Shown: positions 20,062 to 30,763, counted from the first letter of the stretch. The stretch is 64,000 nucleotides of DNA from Pseudomonadota bacterium (GCA_021822385.1 JAKARC010000010.1:1-64000), one strand, 5' to 3'. Notes: generated from the letters alone by a model not told the origin. Translations and numbers: made by a program.

Positions 20062-20978
20062 TCTCTCCCAATGGGGCCCGTTTCCCCGCCGGATGTGAGG
20101 GTCGTCGCCTTCATGGCCAGGGACCGGCCGGGCGCGAGCTTGCCCTCGAGAATCTGCGCATACAGATCCGGATCGACGTGCGCATAGTAGGTCACCGGCA
20201 CATTCGAACTCGGCCTGTCGAGCTTCAGATAGGTCTTAACGTCGAGTGTCTTCGAGGAGGCTGCGGCATGGGCGAGCCAGCGCTTGTAGTCACTCTCTTT
20301 CATGGCCTGCACGTGGAACACCATGCCCGAGAAGCCGCCGCCGCTGAAGTTCGCGGAGATGCCCCGATAGGTGCCCGGAGCGCTCGCCACCAGATTATCC
20401 GCAGTCTGCATGTTGCCCATGGCATAGATCTGGCTGCCGAGCCGCGGAATAAAGAACGAATTCATCACCGTCGCCGACGTGATGTGAAACACCACGGGCA
20501 CGCCGACCGGTATGGCCACCTGGTTCACGGCCGCGACATTGTGGTTCGGATAGATGAACAGCCACTTCCAATCCATCGCCACCGCTTCGATATGCACCGG
20601 CTTGACGTTCGAGAGCACCGTGGGGTGGTAAGGATTCAGCTGGTGGGATCCGCGCCAGGCCATCACGCCGAGGAAGCAAACGATGACCACCGGGATTCCC
20701 CACATGGTGAGCTCGATCTTGGTCGAGTGGCACCAGTCCGGTTCGTAGCGCGCCTTGGTGTTCGAGGCGCGGTAGCGCCAGACGATCACCAGGGTAAGAA
20801 TGATCACCGGGGCCACGACGAGCAGCATCAGCCCGATGGCGGTATCGATGATCCATTTCTCGGCCACCCCGATCGGACCGGCCGGATTGAGCACGGCCCA
20901 GTGGCAGCCCGACAGCAGGAGCGTTGCCGAGAGCGGCAGGATAAGTCTAAGGAGTCGAGACCGGGAAGTGCGCTTCAT
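20058..20978 (-). CDS. cyoA: Ubiquinol oxidase subunit II
   Basis: [82 protein letters not shown]; lipobox. Confidence 0.95.
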   Translation of the reverse strand: MKRTSRSRLLRLILPLSATLLLSGCHWAVLNPAGPIGVAEKWIIDTAIGLMLLVVAPVIILTLVIVWRYRASNTKARYEPDWCHSTKIELTMWGIPVVIVCFLGVMAWRGSHQLNPYHPTVLSNVKPVHIEAVAMDWKWLFIYPNHNVAAVNQVAIPVGVPVVFHITSATVMNSFFIPRLGSQIYAMGNMQTADNLVASAPGTYRGISANFSGGGFSGMVFHVQAMKESDYKRWLAHAAASSKTLDVKTYLKLDRPSSNVPVTYYAHVDPDLYAQILEGKLAPGRSLAMKATTLTSGGETGPIGRD

Positions 20979-21144
20979 TTGGGGCGAAGACCAAGCATGC
21001 TGTGACACGCGCGGAGCATGGCGCGTGACCTTCGGTAATTCCATAGTGTTCCCTGAAAAAACCTTAAAAATTCTTAAACCCATGGCACGACTTTCATTTC
21101 CAAGGGTACCCTGAAACGTTTGGCACGTATTCTAGCAGCTCGAA

Positions 21145-23700
21145 TCATCTCTCGAGCGCTGCGGTCATGGCCTCGTCTTCACGCCAGTGCGCACCGGCGT
21201 GCATCAGCTCGGCGAGGCGCTCGGGCGGCAGGGACGCGCGCAAGCGCTCCAGGATCCCCGCTTCGATGCTGCGCTTGGCGGGACTCCGTCCGGCGAATTC
21301 CGTGGCAAAGAACGCGTGCGCATAGCCAATGAACTGCGCGGCGCGCTCGAGATGATTCTGGCGGGCGGCGATTTCCGCCCGGTGCTGCAGGCCGCCTGCG
21401 AGCAGCACCGCATCGAGCTCGCTCTCCTCGGTGAGCGGCAGCCCTTCGCGCAGCGCCTCGCTCGCCTCCTCGATCGCCCCCGCGGCGATCAAATAGCCGG
21501 CGAGATTGCACAGCGCGTGGCCGAGCAGGCCGGTGCGGCGCGCTGCGCGGCATCGCCCGATCACCTCACGCGCGAGCGCGATCGCGACCTCGATACGGCC
21601 CTCGGCAAACTGCACCTCGGCCTGATAAATCATCGCCCGCCAGACCCAGAAATCCGCCCGTGAGTGCTGGCCGACCGCGAGCGCCTCGTTGAGCGCGCGG
21701 CTCGCCTCGGCGTACTGCCCGGCCACCGTGTGCGCGATGGCGAGATTCGTCAGACACAGCACGTAGCTCTTTGGCTGCTCGCTCGCCTGCAGCAGCCCGC
21801 AGCCCTCCTGCAGCGCCGCGAGCCCCTCGTGCAGCGCACCGGTGCGCACGAGATTCAGGCCGAGAAATGCGCACGCTCGGGCCCGATCGACCGGCACATC
21901 GAGCTCGCGGAAAAGCTCTGCCGCGCGCGCGAGCGCCGGCAGCGCGCGCCCGCGCGGCTCACCGGTCGAAAGAAAGCCATAGCCGTACCACAGCCGCGCC
22001 TCGATGACCTTGGGAGTCCCGGACCCGAGCATCGCGGTGGCACGTTCGAGCCGCACGCGCCCCTCTTGCATCAGTGATAGCAGATACCACAGCAGGTATG
22101 AGGATGCCGCAAGCTCCACCCCGAGGGCGGGATCGCCATCCGGGCCAAACGCCCAGTCGAGTGCGATGCGCACATTATCGATTTCCGGCCCCAGTCGCTC
22201 GAGCCACTCGGTCGAGGGAGTCTGCTCCCATACGGTGAGCGCGTCGGTCAGATGCGCGCGCATGTGGCGGGCGTGCAGCCGCGCGAGCGGGCCGAACTCG
22301 CCGCTGTCGGCGAGTTTTTCCATGGCATAGGCATGCGTCGTCTCGAGCAGGCGGTACCGTCGCTCGGGACCGGCCGTGTCCGCGACCACCAGCGACTTGT
22401 CCACCAGCTCGGCAATCCGGCTGACCACCTCCCACTCCGGCAGCGCTCCATCGGTCACGACCCGTCCGGCCGCCTCGAGCGTAAAACTGCCGGCAAACAC
22501 CGCCAGGCGGCGCAGGACGATGCGGTCGGGCTCGGCGAGCAACCGATGACTCCAATCAAGTGTGGCGCGCAGCGTCTGATGACGCGGCAGCGCCGTGCGG
22601 CGTCCGCCGGTCAGAACGTGGAAACGCAGATCGAGCCGCTGCGCCAGGCCATCAACGCCGAGCGCCGCCGAGCGCGCCGCGGCCAGTTCAATGGCGAGCG
22701 GAATGCCATCGAGGCGCCGGCAAATCGTGACCACCGTTGCGGCGTTGCGCTCATCCAACGCGAATTGCGGATCAGCGGCCCGGGCGCGCGCCACAAACAG
22801 CCGCACGGCCGCATGACGCTCGGCGGCCGCCGCACCCGCGGCATCCTCAGCGGGAAACTCGAGCGGCCGCAGCCGCAACGTGCACTCGCCCTCGATCCCG
22901 AGCGGCTCCTGGCTGGTGGCGAGCAGGCGCAGCTCAGGCGCCGCGTGCAGCAACGCCTCGGCCTCGCGCGCCGTTGCGCCGATCAGGTGCTCGCAATTAT
23001 CGAGAACCAGCAGCAGACGCCGCGCCCGCAATGCTGCCGCCAGCCGCTCGGCGGTCCAGCGTCCACCTCCGGCCTGCAAGCCGAGCGCGGCATGCACCGC
23101 GCTCGCCACCAGCTGCGGATCGGTCAACGGCGCAAGTTCGGCGAGCCACACGCCGTCGGGGAATTCCGCAAGCGCCGCGCGTGCCGCTTCCAGAGCAAGA
23201 CGGGTCTTGCCAATGCCGCCGGTACCGACGAGGGTCACCAGCCGATTGTGCCGCAGCAGCTCGCGCACCGTCACGAGCTCGGACTCGCGGCCAATGAAAT
23301 CGGCAACCGGCGCCGGCAGATTGGTCGGAACGACCGCTCGCTCCGCGGCATTCATGCCAGCGGTGCTCACGGGCTCCACCCGGCGCACTTCGCCCACGAA
23401 CCGATAGCCGCGCAGCGGCACGGTGACGATGAGATTGCGCTGCGCGCCGAGCGCACGCCGCAGCGCCGAGATCTGCACCTGGATGTTGCTTTCCTCGACG
23501 ACGATACCCGGCCAGGCGCGCGCCAGCAGCTCCTCCTTCGTGACGAGATCCCCGCGCGCCTCGATCAGCACGAGCAGCACATCGAGCGCCCGTGAGCCGA
23601 GCGGGACGCGCTCCTCGCCCACGCGCAGCTCGCGCTGCAGCGGGAACAAGCGATAGCGCCCGAACTCGAGGCAGCTCGCTCCTCGCGCATTACCGTGCAT
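21145..23700 (-). CDS. Winged-helix DNA-binding / NB-ARC-type ATPase regulator with TPR-like C-terminus
   Basis: N-term OmpR-type wHTH (LEFGRYRLFPLQRELRVGEERVPLGSRALDVLLVLIEARGDLVTKEELLARAWPGIVVEESNIQVQISALRRALG), then FIGRESELVTVRELL...LVTLVGTGGIGKTRLALEAA (P-loop), LLLVLDNCEHLI (Walker B), helical repeats. Confidence 0.9.
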   Translation of the reverse strand: MHGNARGASCLEFGRYRLFPLQRELRVGEERVPLGSRALDVLLVLIEARGDLVTKEELLARAWPGIVVEESNIQVQISALRRALGAQRNLIVTVPLRGYRFVGEVRRVEPVSTAGMNAAERAVVPTNLPAPVADFIGRESELVTVRELLRHNRLVTLVGTGGIGKTRLALEAARAALAEFPDGVWLAELAPLTDPQLVASAVHAALGLQAGGGRWTAERLAAALRARRLLLVLDNCEHLIGATAREAEALLHAAPELRLLATSQEPLGIEGECTLRLRPLEFPAEDAAGAAAAERHAAVRLFVARARAADPQFALDERNAATVVTICRRLDGIPLAIELAAARSAALGVDGLAQRLDLRFHVLTGGRRTALPRHQTLRATLDWSHRLLAEPDRIVLRRLAVFAGSFTLEAAGRVVTDGALPEWEVVSRIAELVDKSLVVADTAGPERRYRLLETTHAYAMEKLADSGEFGPLARLHARHMRAHLTDALTVWEQTPSTEWLERLGPEIDNVRIALDWAFGPDGDPALGVELAASSYLLWYLLSLMQEGRVRLERATAMLGSGTPKVIEARLWYGYGFLSTGEPRGRALPALARAAELFRELDVPVDRARACAFLGLNLVRTGALHEGLAALQEGCGLLQASEQPKSYVLCLTNLAIAHTVAGQYAEASRALNEALAVGQHSRADFWVWRAMIYQAEVQFAEGRIEVAIALAREVIGRCRAARRTGLLGHALCNLAGYLIAAGAIEEASEALREGLPLTEESELDAVLLAGGLQHRAEIAARQNHLERAAQFIGYAHAFFATEFAGRSPAKRSIEAGILERLRASLPPERLAELMHAGAHWREDEAMTAALER

Positions 23701-23884
23701 CAGATCTCGCGGTCCAAATTGATTTGGGATGTGGGCGCGCCGGCTCGCGAATCCCTGCTGGAGATTATAACGCAAGTGCGCCGTGCCGGCCGCCGTGCGC
23801 ACGAGCGCGCCGCATTGACGGCGGCTGCGGCGCGGTCTATGGTAGCGGTATCAGCATCTCTGCGGGATCATCAAGGGGGACATC

Positions 23885-25786
23885 ATGCTCGCACTGCGCC
23901 AATACCTGCTCGCCCTCGTGCTGCTGCTCGGCACGTGTGCACCCGCCTGGGCGGCACCGCCGCCCTACCGAAACTTCAAGGTCACGGTGTACATTCCCGT
24001 GCAGGTGGTCAAGCGCATGGCCCACGATCCGGCCTGGATGCGCTCGAGCTGGCGCGCCATTAGCAGCCGCCTGCATGTCAACAAGGTGTTCATCGAGAGC
24101 TATCGGGCGGGAGTGTGCGCCACCGGGGCGCAACTCGCGTTCGTGAAACATTTCTTCGTGCGCCATGGCGTGGCGGTCGCCGGCGGCATGGCCATGCTCG
24201 CCCCGGGTGGCGACGGCCAGATCGAGACGCTCGATTACGCGCTGCCGAAGGATCGCGCGCTCGCCCGGCGCATGTCGGCGCTAACCGCGCGGCATTTCAA
24301 CGAATTCATCCTCGATGACCTGTATTTTTTCAACACCAAGAGCGCGGCCGACATCGCCGCCAAGGGTAATCTCTCCTGGGCAGCCTATCGCATGCGCACC
24401 ATGGACGAGGTGTCGCGCAAATTGATCCTGGGGCCGGCCAAGGCCGCCAATCCCAAGGTCAAGGTAATCATCAAATTTCCGAACTTCTATCCCTCGTTCC
24501 CGGAGATGGGCTTTGATCTGAAGCGCGAACCGAAGATCTTTCCGGAAATCTGGACCGGCGATGAGACGCGGTACGCGCCCACCACCGATCAGCAGCTGCT
24601 CCCGTACGAAAGTTACGAGATCTTCCGCTACTTCGAGAATATCGCCCCGGGACGCGACGGCGGCGGCTGGGTCGATCCGATCGCGATGCACTATCTCGAT
24701 CGCTACGCCGAGCAGCTCTGGGACACCATCCTCGCCAAGGCGCCGGCGATCAACCTGTTCGAATACAGCAATCTGCTCCAGCCGGCGAACCCGAAGAACC
24801 GTGCGGCCTGGCAATATCTGCCGACCACGTTCAACTATTTCCAGATGCTCAAGCACTGCTGCGGCATGCCGTGGATGCCGGGCGCCAAGCGTCCGCTGCT
24901 CGCCAATGTCGCCGCCTATGCGCTCGCCAAGGTCGATCGCATCGCCGGCAGCCTCGGCAAGCCCGTGGGTCTGGCCGTCTACCGGCCGCTCAACACGAGC
25001 GGCGAGGACTTCCTCACCGAGATGCTCGGCATGATTGGCGTTCCCATCGAGCCGTATCCGTATTGGCCGCACGCCAAGACCGTGCTGCTCACCGAGACGG
25101 CACGCCACGTCCCGCACATCGTCGCACAAATCGCCGCCCATCTGCGTGCCGGGGACAACGTGATCATCACTTCGGGTCTACTGCGCGCCCTGCAGAATCA
25201 CGGTTTCGGTCAAATCACCGCCACGCGCGTGACGCACAGGACCGTGGCCCCGACCCGCTATGTGGCCGGATTTGGTTTCGGCGCCGGCACCTACATCGGC
25301 CATAGCCGTCCGATCCTCTTTCCGCTGATTCATTTCTTCACCAACGGCGCCTGGGCCGTGGTGCGCGGCATCGACGAGCAGAATGGGGTGCCATTGCTGC
25401 TGATGGATCGGTACGGCAAGGGCGTTCTTTACATCCTCGACGTGCCTGATGAGCGCAATGCCTTCTACGCACTGCCGCAGCGGACTCTCGATGCGCTGCG
25501 CGGTTATCTCGTGCGCGGGCTGCCGGTCAGGCTCGACGGGCCGGCGAAGGTCAGCGTGTTCGAGTACAACAACGGGACGTTTGTGGTGGAGTCCTACCGC
25601 AATCACCCCGTGGCCGTGCGCATCACCGGCGCTTTCGCTCAGATACGCAACCTGACCAATGGCGTGGTCTCGGGCGGCAATCCCGTGCGCACGGTGCTGC
25701 CATACGCGGGCGCCGGCGCCCGCGAGTACAGCTACGAGCTTCGTATCGAGCCGCACAGTTTCGAGGCTTTCCGCGAACGCAGTTAG
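23885..25786 (+). CDS. Exported conserved protein of unknown function, possibly glycoside-hydrolase-like fold
   Basis: Signal peptide MLALRQYLLALVLLLGTCAPAWAAPP; 633 aa; no catalytic family recognised with confidence. Confidence 0.75.
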   Translation: MLALRQYLLALVLLLGTCAPAWAAPPPYRNFKVTVYIPVQVVKRMAHDPAWMRSSWRAISSRLHVNKVFIESYRAGVCATGAQLAFVKHFFVRHGVAVAGGMAMLAPGGDGQIETLDYALPKDRALARRMSALTARHFNEFILDDLYFFNTKSAADIAAKGNLSWAAYRMRTMDEVSRKLILGPAKAANPKVKVIIKFPNFYPSFPEMGFDLKREPKIFPEIWTGDETRYAPTTDQQLLPYESYEIFRYFENIAPGRDGGGWVDPIAMHYLDRYAEQLWDTILAKAPAINLFEYSNLLQPANPKNRAAWQYLPTTFNYFQMLKHCCGMPWMPGAKRPLLANVAAYALAKVDRIAGSLGKPVGLAVYRPLNTSGEDFLTEMLGMIGVPIEPYPYWPHAKTVLLTETARHVPHIVAQIAAHLRAGDNVIITSGLLRALQNHGFGQITATRVTHRTVAPTRYVAGFGFGAGTYIGHSRPILFPLIHFFTNGAWAVVRGIDEQNGVPLLLMDRYGKGVLYILDVPDERNAFYALPQRTLDALRGYLVRGLPVRLDGPAKVSVFEYNNGTFVVESYRNHPVAVRITGAFAQIRNLTNGVVSGGNPVRTVLPYAGAGAREYSYELRIEPHSFEAFRERS

Positions 25787-25895
25787 CCCTCCGGACCACA
25801 AGTGCGCGGCCGGCGGCGGCAATTGTCCCGGCCGCGCACACGCGCCCGCGGATCGCGCCGCCCAGGCAGGCCCGGCGGGATGCTAAAGTGAGCCG

Positions 25896-26558
25896 ATGGC
25901 TCTATCGCTCGTGATCTTCGACCTCGACGGCACGCTGATCGACAGCGTTGCCGACCTTGCGCACGCCGTCAATGGCGCGCTGGCCGATCTTGGCGCCGCG
26001 CCGCTCACCGTCCAGGCCGTGCGCGCCATGATCGGGGATGGGACGAGCAGGCTGATTGAACGGGCACTCGCGGCGCGCGGCCTCGCGCGCGCCAACCTTG
26101 CCGATGCGCACCGCAGGTTTCTGCGCCGCTACGCCGCCGATCCCGTGCGTAGCACGTCGGTCTATCCCGGAGTGCACGCGGCGCTCACGCGGTTGCGCGA
26201 GCGCTCGCTGCGCCTGGCGGTCTGCACCAACAAGACCGCCGACCTCACCGCAACGATCCTCGCCCGCCTCGAACTCGCGCCATTTTTCACCGCCGTCATC
26301 GGCGGGGACTCACTGCCCTTTCACAAGCCCGATCCGCGCGTTCTACAGGCGCTGCTTGCACGCTGCTCGGCGCAGCCGCACGACGCACTCATGGTCGGCG
26401 ACAGCGAAGTGGATGCGGCCGCCGCGCAGGGGGCGGGCGTTCCTCTGGTGTTGATGCGCTACGGTTACCGGCGCGCGGCGCTCGAGGACATCCCCTGCCT
26501 CGCCGCGCTCGATGACTTTGCGTGCCTGCCCCAACTGATCGAATCGCTCCCGGGCTGA
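25896..26558 (+). CDS. HAD family hydrolase, phosphoglycolate phosphatase-like
   Basis: LVIFDLDGTLIDSVADLAHAVNGAL...VCTNKT...FHKPDPRVL...ALMVGDSEVDAAAA. Confidence 0.92.
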   Translation: MALSLVIFDLDGTLIDSVADLAHAVNGALADLGAAPLTVQAVRAMIGDGTSRLIERALAARGLARANLADAHRRFLRRYAADPVRSTSVYPGVHAALTRLRERSLRLAVCTNKTADLTATILARLELAPFFTAVIGGDSLPFHKPDPRVLQALLARCSAQPHDALMVGDSEVDAAAAQGAGVPLVLMRYGYRRAALEDIPCLAALDDFACLPQLIESLPG

Positions 26559-26618
26559 AGCGCCCGCAAGCGCCTGACCGCCCTCGGGGTCGACCTTGAT
26601 TTGAACAGCCCGTTCGAT

Positions 26619-27947
26619 CTATACGCCGGGATTGTCACGGTCATAGACCCGTCGGCCTGCGACGTACGTCGCGCGAATGCAGCTTTGGTCGCCGAGCGTC
26701 ATGAGAACGTATAATGTTTCCTCAAGGCTGCCAGCAAAGCGCAGTCGCTCACGCAGCAGGACATTTGCGGCGAGATCCAGCACCGCAAAGTCCGCGTCGT
26801 ACCCCGGTGCAACTCGCCCAATACGGTCATCGAGATACAGCGCGTGCGCCGAACCGAGTGTGGCGAGGTAGAACGCAGCGTGTGCCATCAGGGTCTCCCC
26901 GCGCAAAGCGGCGACCTTGTACGCCTCGCTCAACGTCACCAAGGGAGAAAAACTGGTGCCCGCACCGACATCAGAGCCGAGCGCCGTGCGCACCGGCGTG
27001 TCCGCACTCAATGCGCCACGCAGATCAAATAGTCCCGAACCCAGGAAGAAATTCGAACTGGGACAGTGCACCACGGCGGCGCCGGCCTGCCGGAGTCGGT
27101 GCCATTGGCGCGACGAGAGATGAATGGCGTGGCCGAACAGGCAGCGCGCTCCGACCAGCCCCGCGCGGTCGTAGACATCGAGATAATCCTCGCTGTCCGG
27201 AAACAGCTCGCGCACCCATTCCACCTCGGCGCGAGTCTCCGCCAGATGTGTCTGCATGTAGACACCGCTGCTCTCTGCAAACAGCGCCCCGGCCGCCTCG
27301 AGCTGCGCCGGCGTACTAGTGGGCGCAAACCGAGGCGTTACGGCATAAAACAGCCGATCACGTCCGTGCCAGCGCGCAATCAAACGCTTCGACTCGTCGT
27401 ACCCACGCTGCACGGTATCGCACAGCATCGCCGGCGCATTACGATCCATGAGCACCTTGCCGGCGCCTGCACGCACGCCGAGCCGCGCCGCTTCCTCGAA
27501 ATAGGCGTCGACCGAGACCGGATGGACGGTGCAATAAGAAACGGTCGTCGTCACGCCGGCCGCCAACTCCTGCGCAAAGAACAGGCGCGCCATCGTGCGC
27601 GAGAATTCCAGATTCTCGTAGCGCTGTTCGATCGGAAACACATAAGTTTCGAGCCACTCGAGAAGCTGCATACCACAAGCGCCGATGACCGGCGTCTGCG
27701 CATAGTGCACATGAGCATCGATGAACCCGGCGGTCAGCAAAGCGTCACGGTACTCGTGAAACTCGGCGCCCGCCGGCACACGATCCGCGGCAAAAGGCCC
27801 CGCATAGGTGATGCTGCCGTCTGCCACCAGTACCAGCCCGTCACTCTCGTAGCGCACGCACGCAGCCGGATCCGTTGCACACGGATTGTCGTCGTAGCTG
27901 AGCACGGCCGCTCGAATTGCGAGCCGCGTGGATCGGCGATCACGCAT
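26619..27947 (-). CDS. guaD: Guanine deaminase
   Basis: LLTAGFIDAHVHYAQTPVIGACGMQLLEWLETYVFPIEQRYENLEFSRTMARLFFAQELAAGVTTTVSYCTVHP...FLGSGLFDLRGAL...GSDVGAGTSFSPLVTLSEAYKV. Confidence 0.94.
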   Translation of the reverse strand: MRDRRSTRLAIRAAVLSYDDNPCATDPAACVRYESDGLVLVADGSITYAGPFAADRVPAGAEFHEYRDALLTAGFIDAHVHYAQTPVIGACGMQLLEWLETYVFPIEQRYENLEFSRTMARLFFAQELAAGVTTTVSYCTVHPVSVDAYFEEAARLGVRAGAGKVLMDRNAPAMLCDTVQRGYDESKRLIARWHGRDRLFYAVTPRFAPTSTPAQLEAAGALFAESSGVYMQTHLAETRAEVEWVRELFPDSEDYLDVYDRAGLVGARCLFGHAIHLSSRQWHRLRQAGAAVVHCPSSNFFLGSGLFDLRGALSADTPVRTALGSDVGAGTSFSPLVTLSEAYKVAALRGETLMAHAAFYLATLGSAHALYLDDRIGRVAPGYDADFAVLDLAANVLLRERLRFAGSLEETLYVLMTLGDQSCIRATYVAGRRVYDRDNPGV

Positions 27948-29301
27948 GCGGCGTCCTTAGGCTGCCGCCGGCATCGGCTGCCGCAACCGGCTTTGGCGCG
28001 GCCGCCGTGATCGCAAGGTAGCCGACTGCGGCGACGGCGGCGCCGACAAAGAACGAGATATCGCCAAATCGCGGGAAATCGGCCGCAAACCAACCCACAA
28101 ACACCGGCGGTTGGTTCCAAAACGGAACGCTGCATAGCAAGCCCGCCAGCCAAGCGAGAAACCCCGCCGTCGCGACATCGACGCCGGCGAGACGCGAAAC
28201 CCGCGCACGCGCATGGCCAATGGCCATGACCGGGAAGCGTGGAAAGATCAGATAGCCGAGGAAGAAAAGCAGCAATTCATAATTTCGGTAGAAATTCCGA
28301 TACGTCATCAGCGCAATGAGGAAGCCGATGCCGCCGGTTAGAAGCGCCGCCTGCCATTGCTTCAGGCGCACTCCTGACGCCAATGCCGACAGACCCGCGG
28401 AGTAGATATTCAGCACATTGGGACTGATCGTGCCGACGACGATGGCAATAACCAGCGGTGCGCGGAACCATATCGGCAGCCAGGGCGCAAACAGGTCCGC
28501 CGGCGTCTTCAACGCCAAGGTGCCGCCCAAGATGGCACCGAGTATCTCGAGCCACGTCGATGAGACAAAGCAACCCAAGCACGCGTTCCAGAACACCCGT
28601 CTTTTCAGGGCTGTACGATCCGCTTGGTAGCGCAAGTAACGCGAATAGTCTCCCGAAAATAGAATCCATCCGCCCAGCCACGACAGCATGATCGAGACCG
28701 TGAGCAGAAAGGCGCCCGATCGGCCACCGACCAGGGCCAGTTTGCCAGGATTGGCGACCGGAAGCTGTGGCATGTGCGCCAGAGTCATCACCGTTAGTAC
28801 GGCGAATACAGCGCTGAGAAACCAGAAAAACATCTTCTCCGCCTTGATGATGAAAGCGTGCCCAATAATCGCGATCAGCACCTGCACGGCAGTCAGACCC
28901 ACAATGCCGACGACCAGGCCGACGCCGAGCACGTGTCGAATGAAGTAAGCGCCAATTACGGTATTGATCGCGAACCAGGAAAATCCGTTCAGAACGGTGA
29001 GCAGCGATAACAGGCGGTTTCCGAACCGTCCGAACCAGCGTTCGCAAATAATCATCATCGGCATGCCGTAATCGACACCAAAGGTCGAAAACAGACCGAG
29101 CAGAAGACAGCCGATGACATTGGCGCTGACAATGGCGAGGACGGCATCCTGCACCGAAAGGCCGAACACTCCGGTCGCAATCGCCCCGGTCGTGATCGTA
29201 GCGAACTCGACGTTGACGGCCATCCAGAGCCCGAACAGATGGGATGGCTTACCGTAGGATTCTTCCGGTGCGACTTGGGCGAGGCCCTTGCTCTCGATCA
29301 T
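27940..29301 (-). CDS. NCS1 family purine/cytosine permease
   Basis: MIESKGLAQVAPEESYGKPSHLFGLWMAVNVEFATITTGAIATGVFGLSVQDAVLAIVSANVIGCLLLGLFSTFGVDYGMPMMIICERWFGRFGNRLLSLL; multiple TM segments; overlaps guaD start. Confidence 0.88.
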   Translation of the reverse strand: MIESKGLAQVAPEESYGKPSHLFGLWMAVNVEFATITTGAIATGVFGLSVQDAVLAIVSANVIGCLLLGLFSTFGVDYGMPMMIICERWFGRFGNRLLSLLTVLNGFSWFAINTVIGAYFIRHVLGVGLVVGIVGLTAVQVLIAIIGHAFIIKAEKMFFWFLSAVFAVLTVMTLAHMPQLPVANPGKLALVGGRSGAFLLTVSIMLSWLGGWILFSGDYSRYLRYQADRTALKRRVFWNACLGCFVSSTWLEILGAILGGTLALKTPADLFAPWLPIWFRAPLVIAIVVGTISPNVLNIYSAGLSALASGVRLKQWQAALLTGGIGFLIALMTYRNFYRNYELLLFFLGYLIFPRFPVMAIGHARARVSRLAGVDVATAGFLAWLAGLLCSVPFWNQPPVFVGWFAADFPRFGDISFFVGAAVAAVGYLAITAAAPKPVAAADAGGSLRTPHA

Positions 29302-29408
29302 GTTGCTTGCCCTACCCTCGCGTGGGACTGAGGACGCAGGCACCAGCGCCGCGATGTTCCTGTCATTGTGATCCGCTCATGCCGCACTGCGGCGCAAATG
29401 CTCAAGCG

Positions 29409-30041
29409 TTAACCGGCGGCCAGCGGCAGCGGCCGCAGACCACCTTCGCGCACGATGAATGCCGCGATTTCGTTCACGCCCTTGCCGGCGCGAATATTGG
29501 CGAAGATGAACGGCTTGCCACCACGCATGCGCGTGGCATCGGCGTCCATCACCTCGAGGCTCGCCCCAACCAGCGGCGCCAGGTCGATTTTGTTGATGAT
29601 CAGCAGATCGCTGCGCGTGATCCCGGGTCCGCCCTTGCGTGGAATCTTGTCGCCGGCCGCGACATCGATGACATAGAGGGTAAGGTCGGCGAGTTCGGGA
29701 CTGAAGGTCGCGGCCAGATTGTCGCCCCCGCTTTCAATGAGAATCAAGTCGAGCGCCGGAAAGCGCCGCCGCATCTGCGCAACGCCCGCAAGGTTGATCG
29801 AGGCGTCTTCGCGAATAGCCGTATGCGGGCAACCACCGGTCTCAATGCCCATGATACGTTCCGGGGCCAGCGCCTGCGAGCGCAGCAGAAACTGCGCGTC
29901 TTCCTGGGTGTAGATGTCATTGGTGATCGCAGCGATATCATGACTATTCCGGAACGTGCGACATAATCCCTCCATCAGTGCTGTCTTGCCCGCCCCGACC
30001 GGACCACCGATTCCCACCCGCAAGGGTCCGTGTGCGTTCAT
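29409..30041 (-). CDS. ureG: Urease accessory GTPase UreG
   Basis: [22 protein letters not shown]...[17 protein letters not shown]...[22 protein letters not shown]. Confidence 0.98.
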   Translation of the reverse strand: MNAHGPLRVGIGGPVGAGKTALMEGLCRTFRNSHDIAAITNDIYTQEDAQFLLRSQALAPERIMGIETGGCPHTAIREDASINLAGVAQMRRRFPALDLILIESGGDNLAATFSPELADLTLYVIDVAAGDKIPRKGGPGITRSDLLIINKIDLAPLVGASLEVMDADATRMRGGKPFIFANIRAGKGVNEIAAFIVREGGLRPLPLAAG

Positions 30042-30096
30042 GCCTCGTGAATTCACCCTTTTCACTCCTCACCAATCATTCTCTGCAGCCAGCCAC

Positions 30097-30747
30097 TCAT
30101 GAGCGAAATAGCCTCACTTCCTGGGTTTCGTGGCACATGGAGGCAATTTCAGCTCGAAACCCGCAGCCGCCCAGATCGTCAAGAGAAACAGAGCGCGCCT
30201 GCCCCGCCACCTCAATTAACACCGGTTCCAGGCCGGCAAGTGCTGCGACCCCGGCGCTTTGACCCAATGGCACCAGCCGCACAGCAGCGGAAACCATCGC
30301 TGTGCTCTGCGCGGCGAGAAACGCCAGACAGGTCCTGTCCTCCCCGATCCGGTGCGCTGCCGCAAGCGCGCCAACGGCAACCGAATAAGGCAGCGTCGTG
30401 CTCATCCACTCCGGTCGCCACGGCTGCGCGGCGCGGAGAAACGCAGTCCCCTGCGCCAGAGTCTCCTCGGCGCGCTCGCGCGGCACGCTGGCCGCCAACG
30501 CGAGCTCACCCACTTGCTCGAGCCTACCGGGATCGGCTCCAGCGCGATACGCCGCACGCAACAACATGGCCTCACCGAAACCGACGCCATAGCGAAAGTG
30601 ATCCGAGAGCCAGGCGCCAATACTCTCTCCGCAGCGCACATCGCCCGTCATGACCGCCCATTCGATTCCCTGCGAATAGGCAAATCCACCCGTGGGAAAG
30701 GCGGGAGATAACCAGATCAACAGGCGCACCAGGGCGGACTCAGTCAT
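30097..30747 (-). CDS. ureF: Urease accessory protein UreF
   Basis: LVRLLIWLSPAFPTGGFAYSQGIEWAVMTGDV...RAEIASMCHETQEVRLFRS. Confidence 0.95.
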   Translation of the reverse strand: MTESALVRLLIWLSPAFPTGGFAYSQGIEWAVMTGDVRCGESIGAWLSDHFRYGVGFGEAMLLRAAYRAGADPGRLEQVGELALAASVPRERAEETLAQGTAFLRAAQPWRPEWMSTTLPYSVAVGALAAAHRIGEDRTCLAFLAAQSTAMVSAAVRLVPLGQSAGVAALAGLEPVLIEVAGQARSVSLDDLGGCGFRAEIASMCHETQEVRLFRS

Positions 30748-30763
30748 GGCGGCGTAGCTTTTG

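Noticed and set aside
17305-20187. 960-aa plus-strand ORF opposite cyoBCD
   Set aside because: Charged, His/Asp/Glu-rich translation lacking any domain; antisense artefact of high GC and codon bias over the strongly recognisable cyo genes.
22252-23595. 447-aa plus-strand ORF opposite the NB-ARC regulator
   Set aside because: Antisense frame without recognisable motifs.
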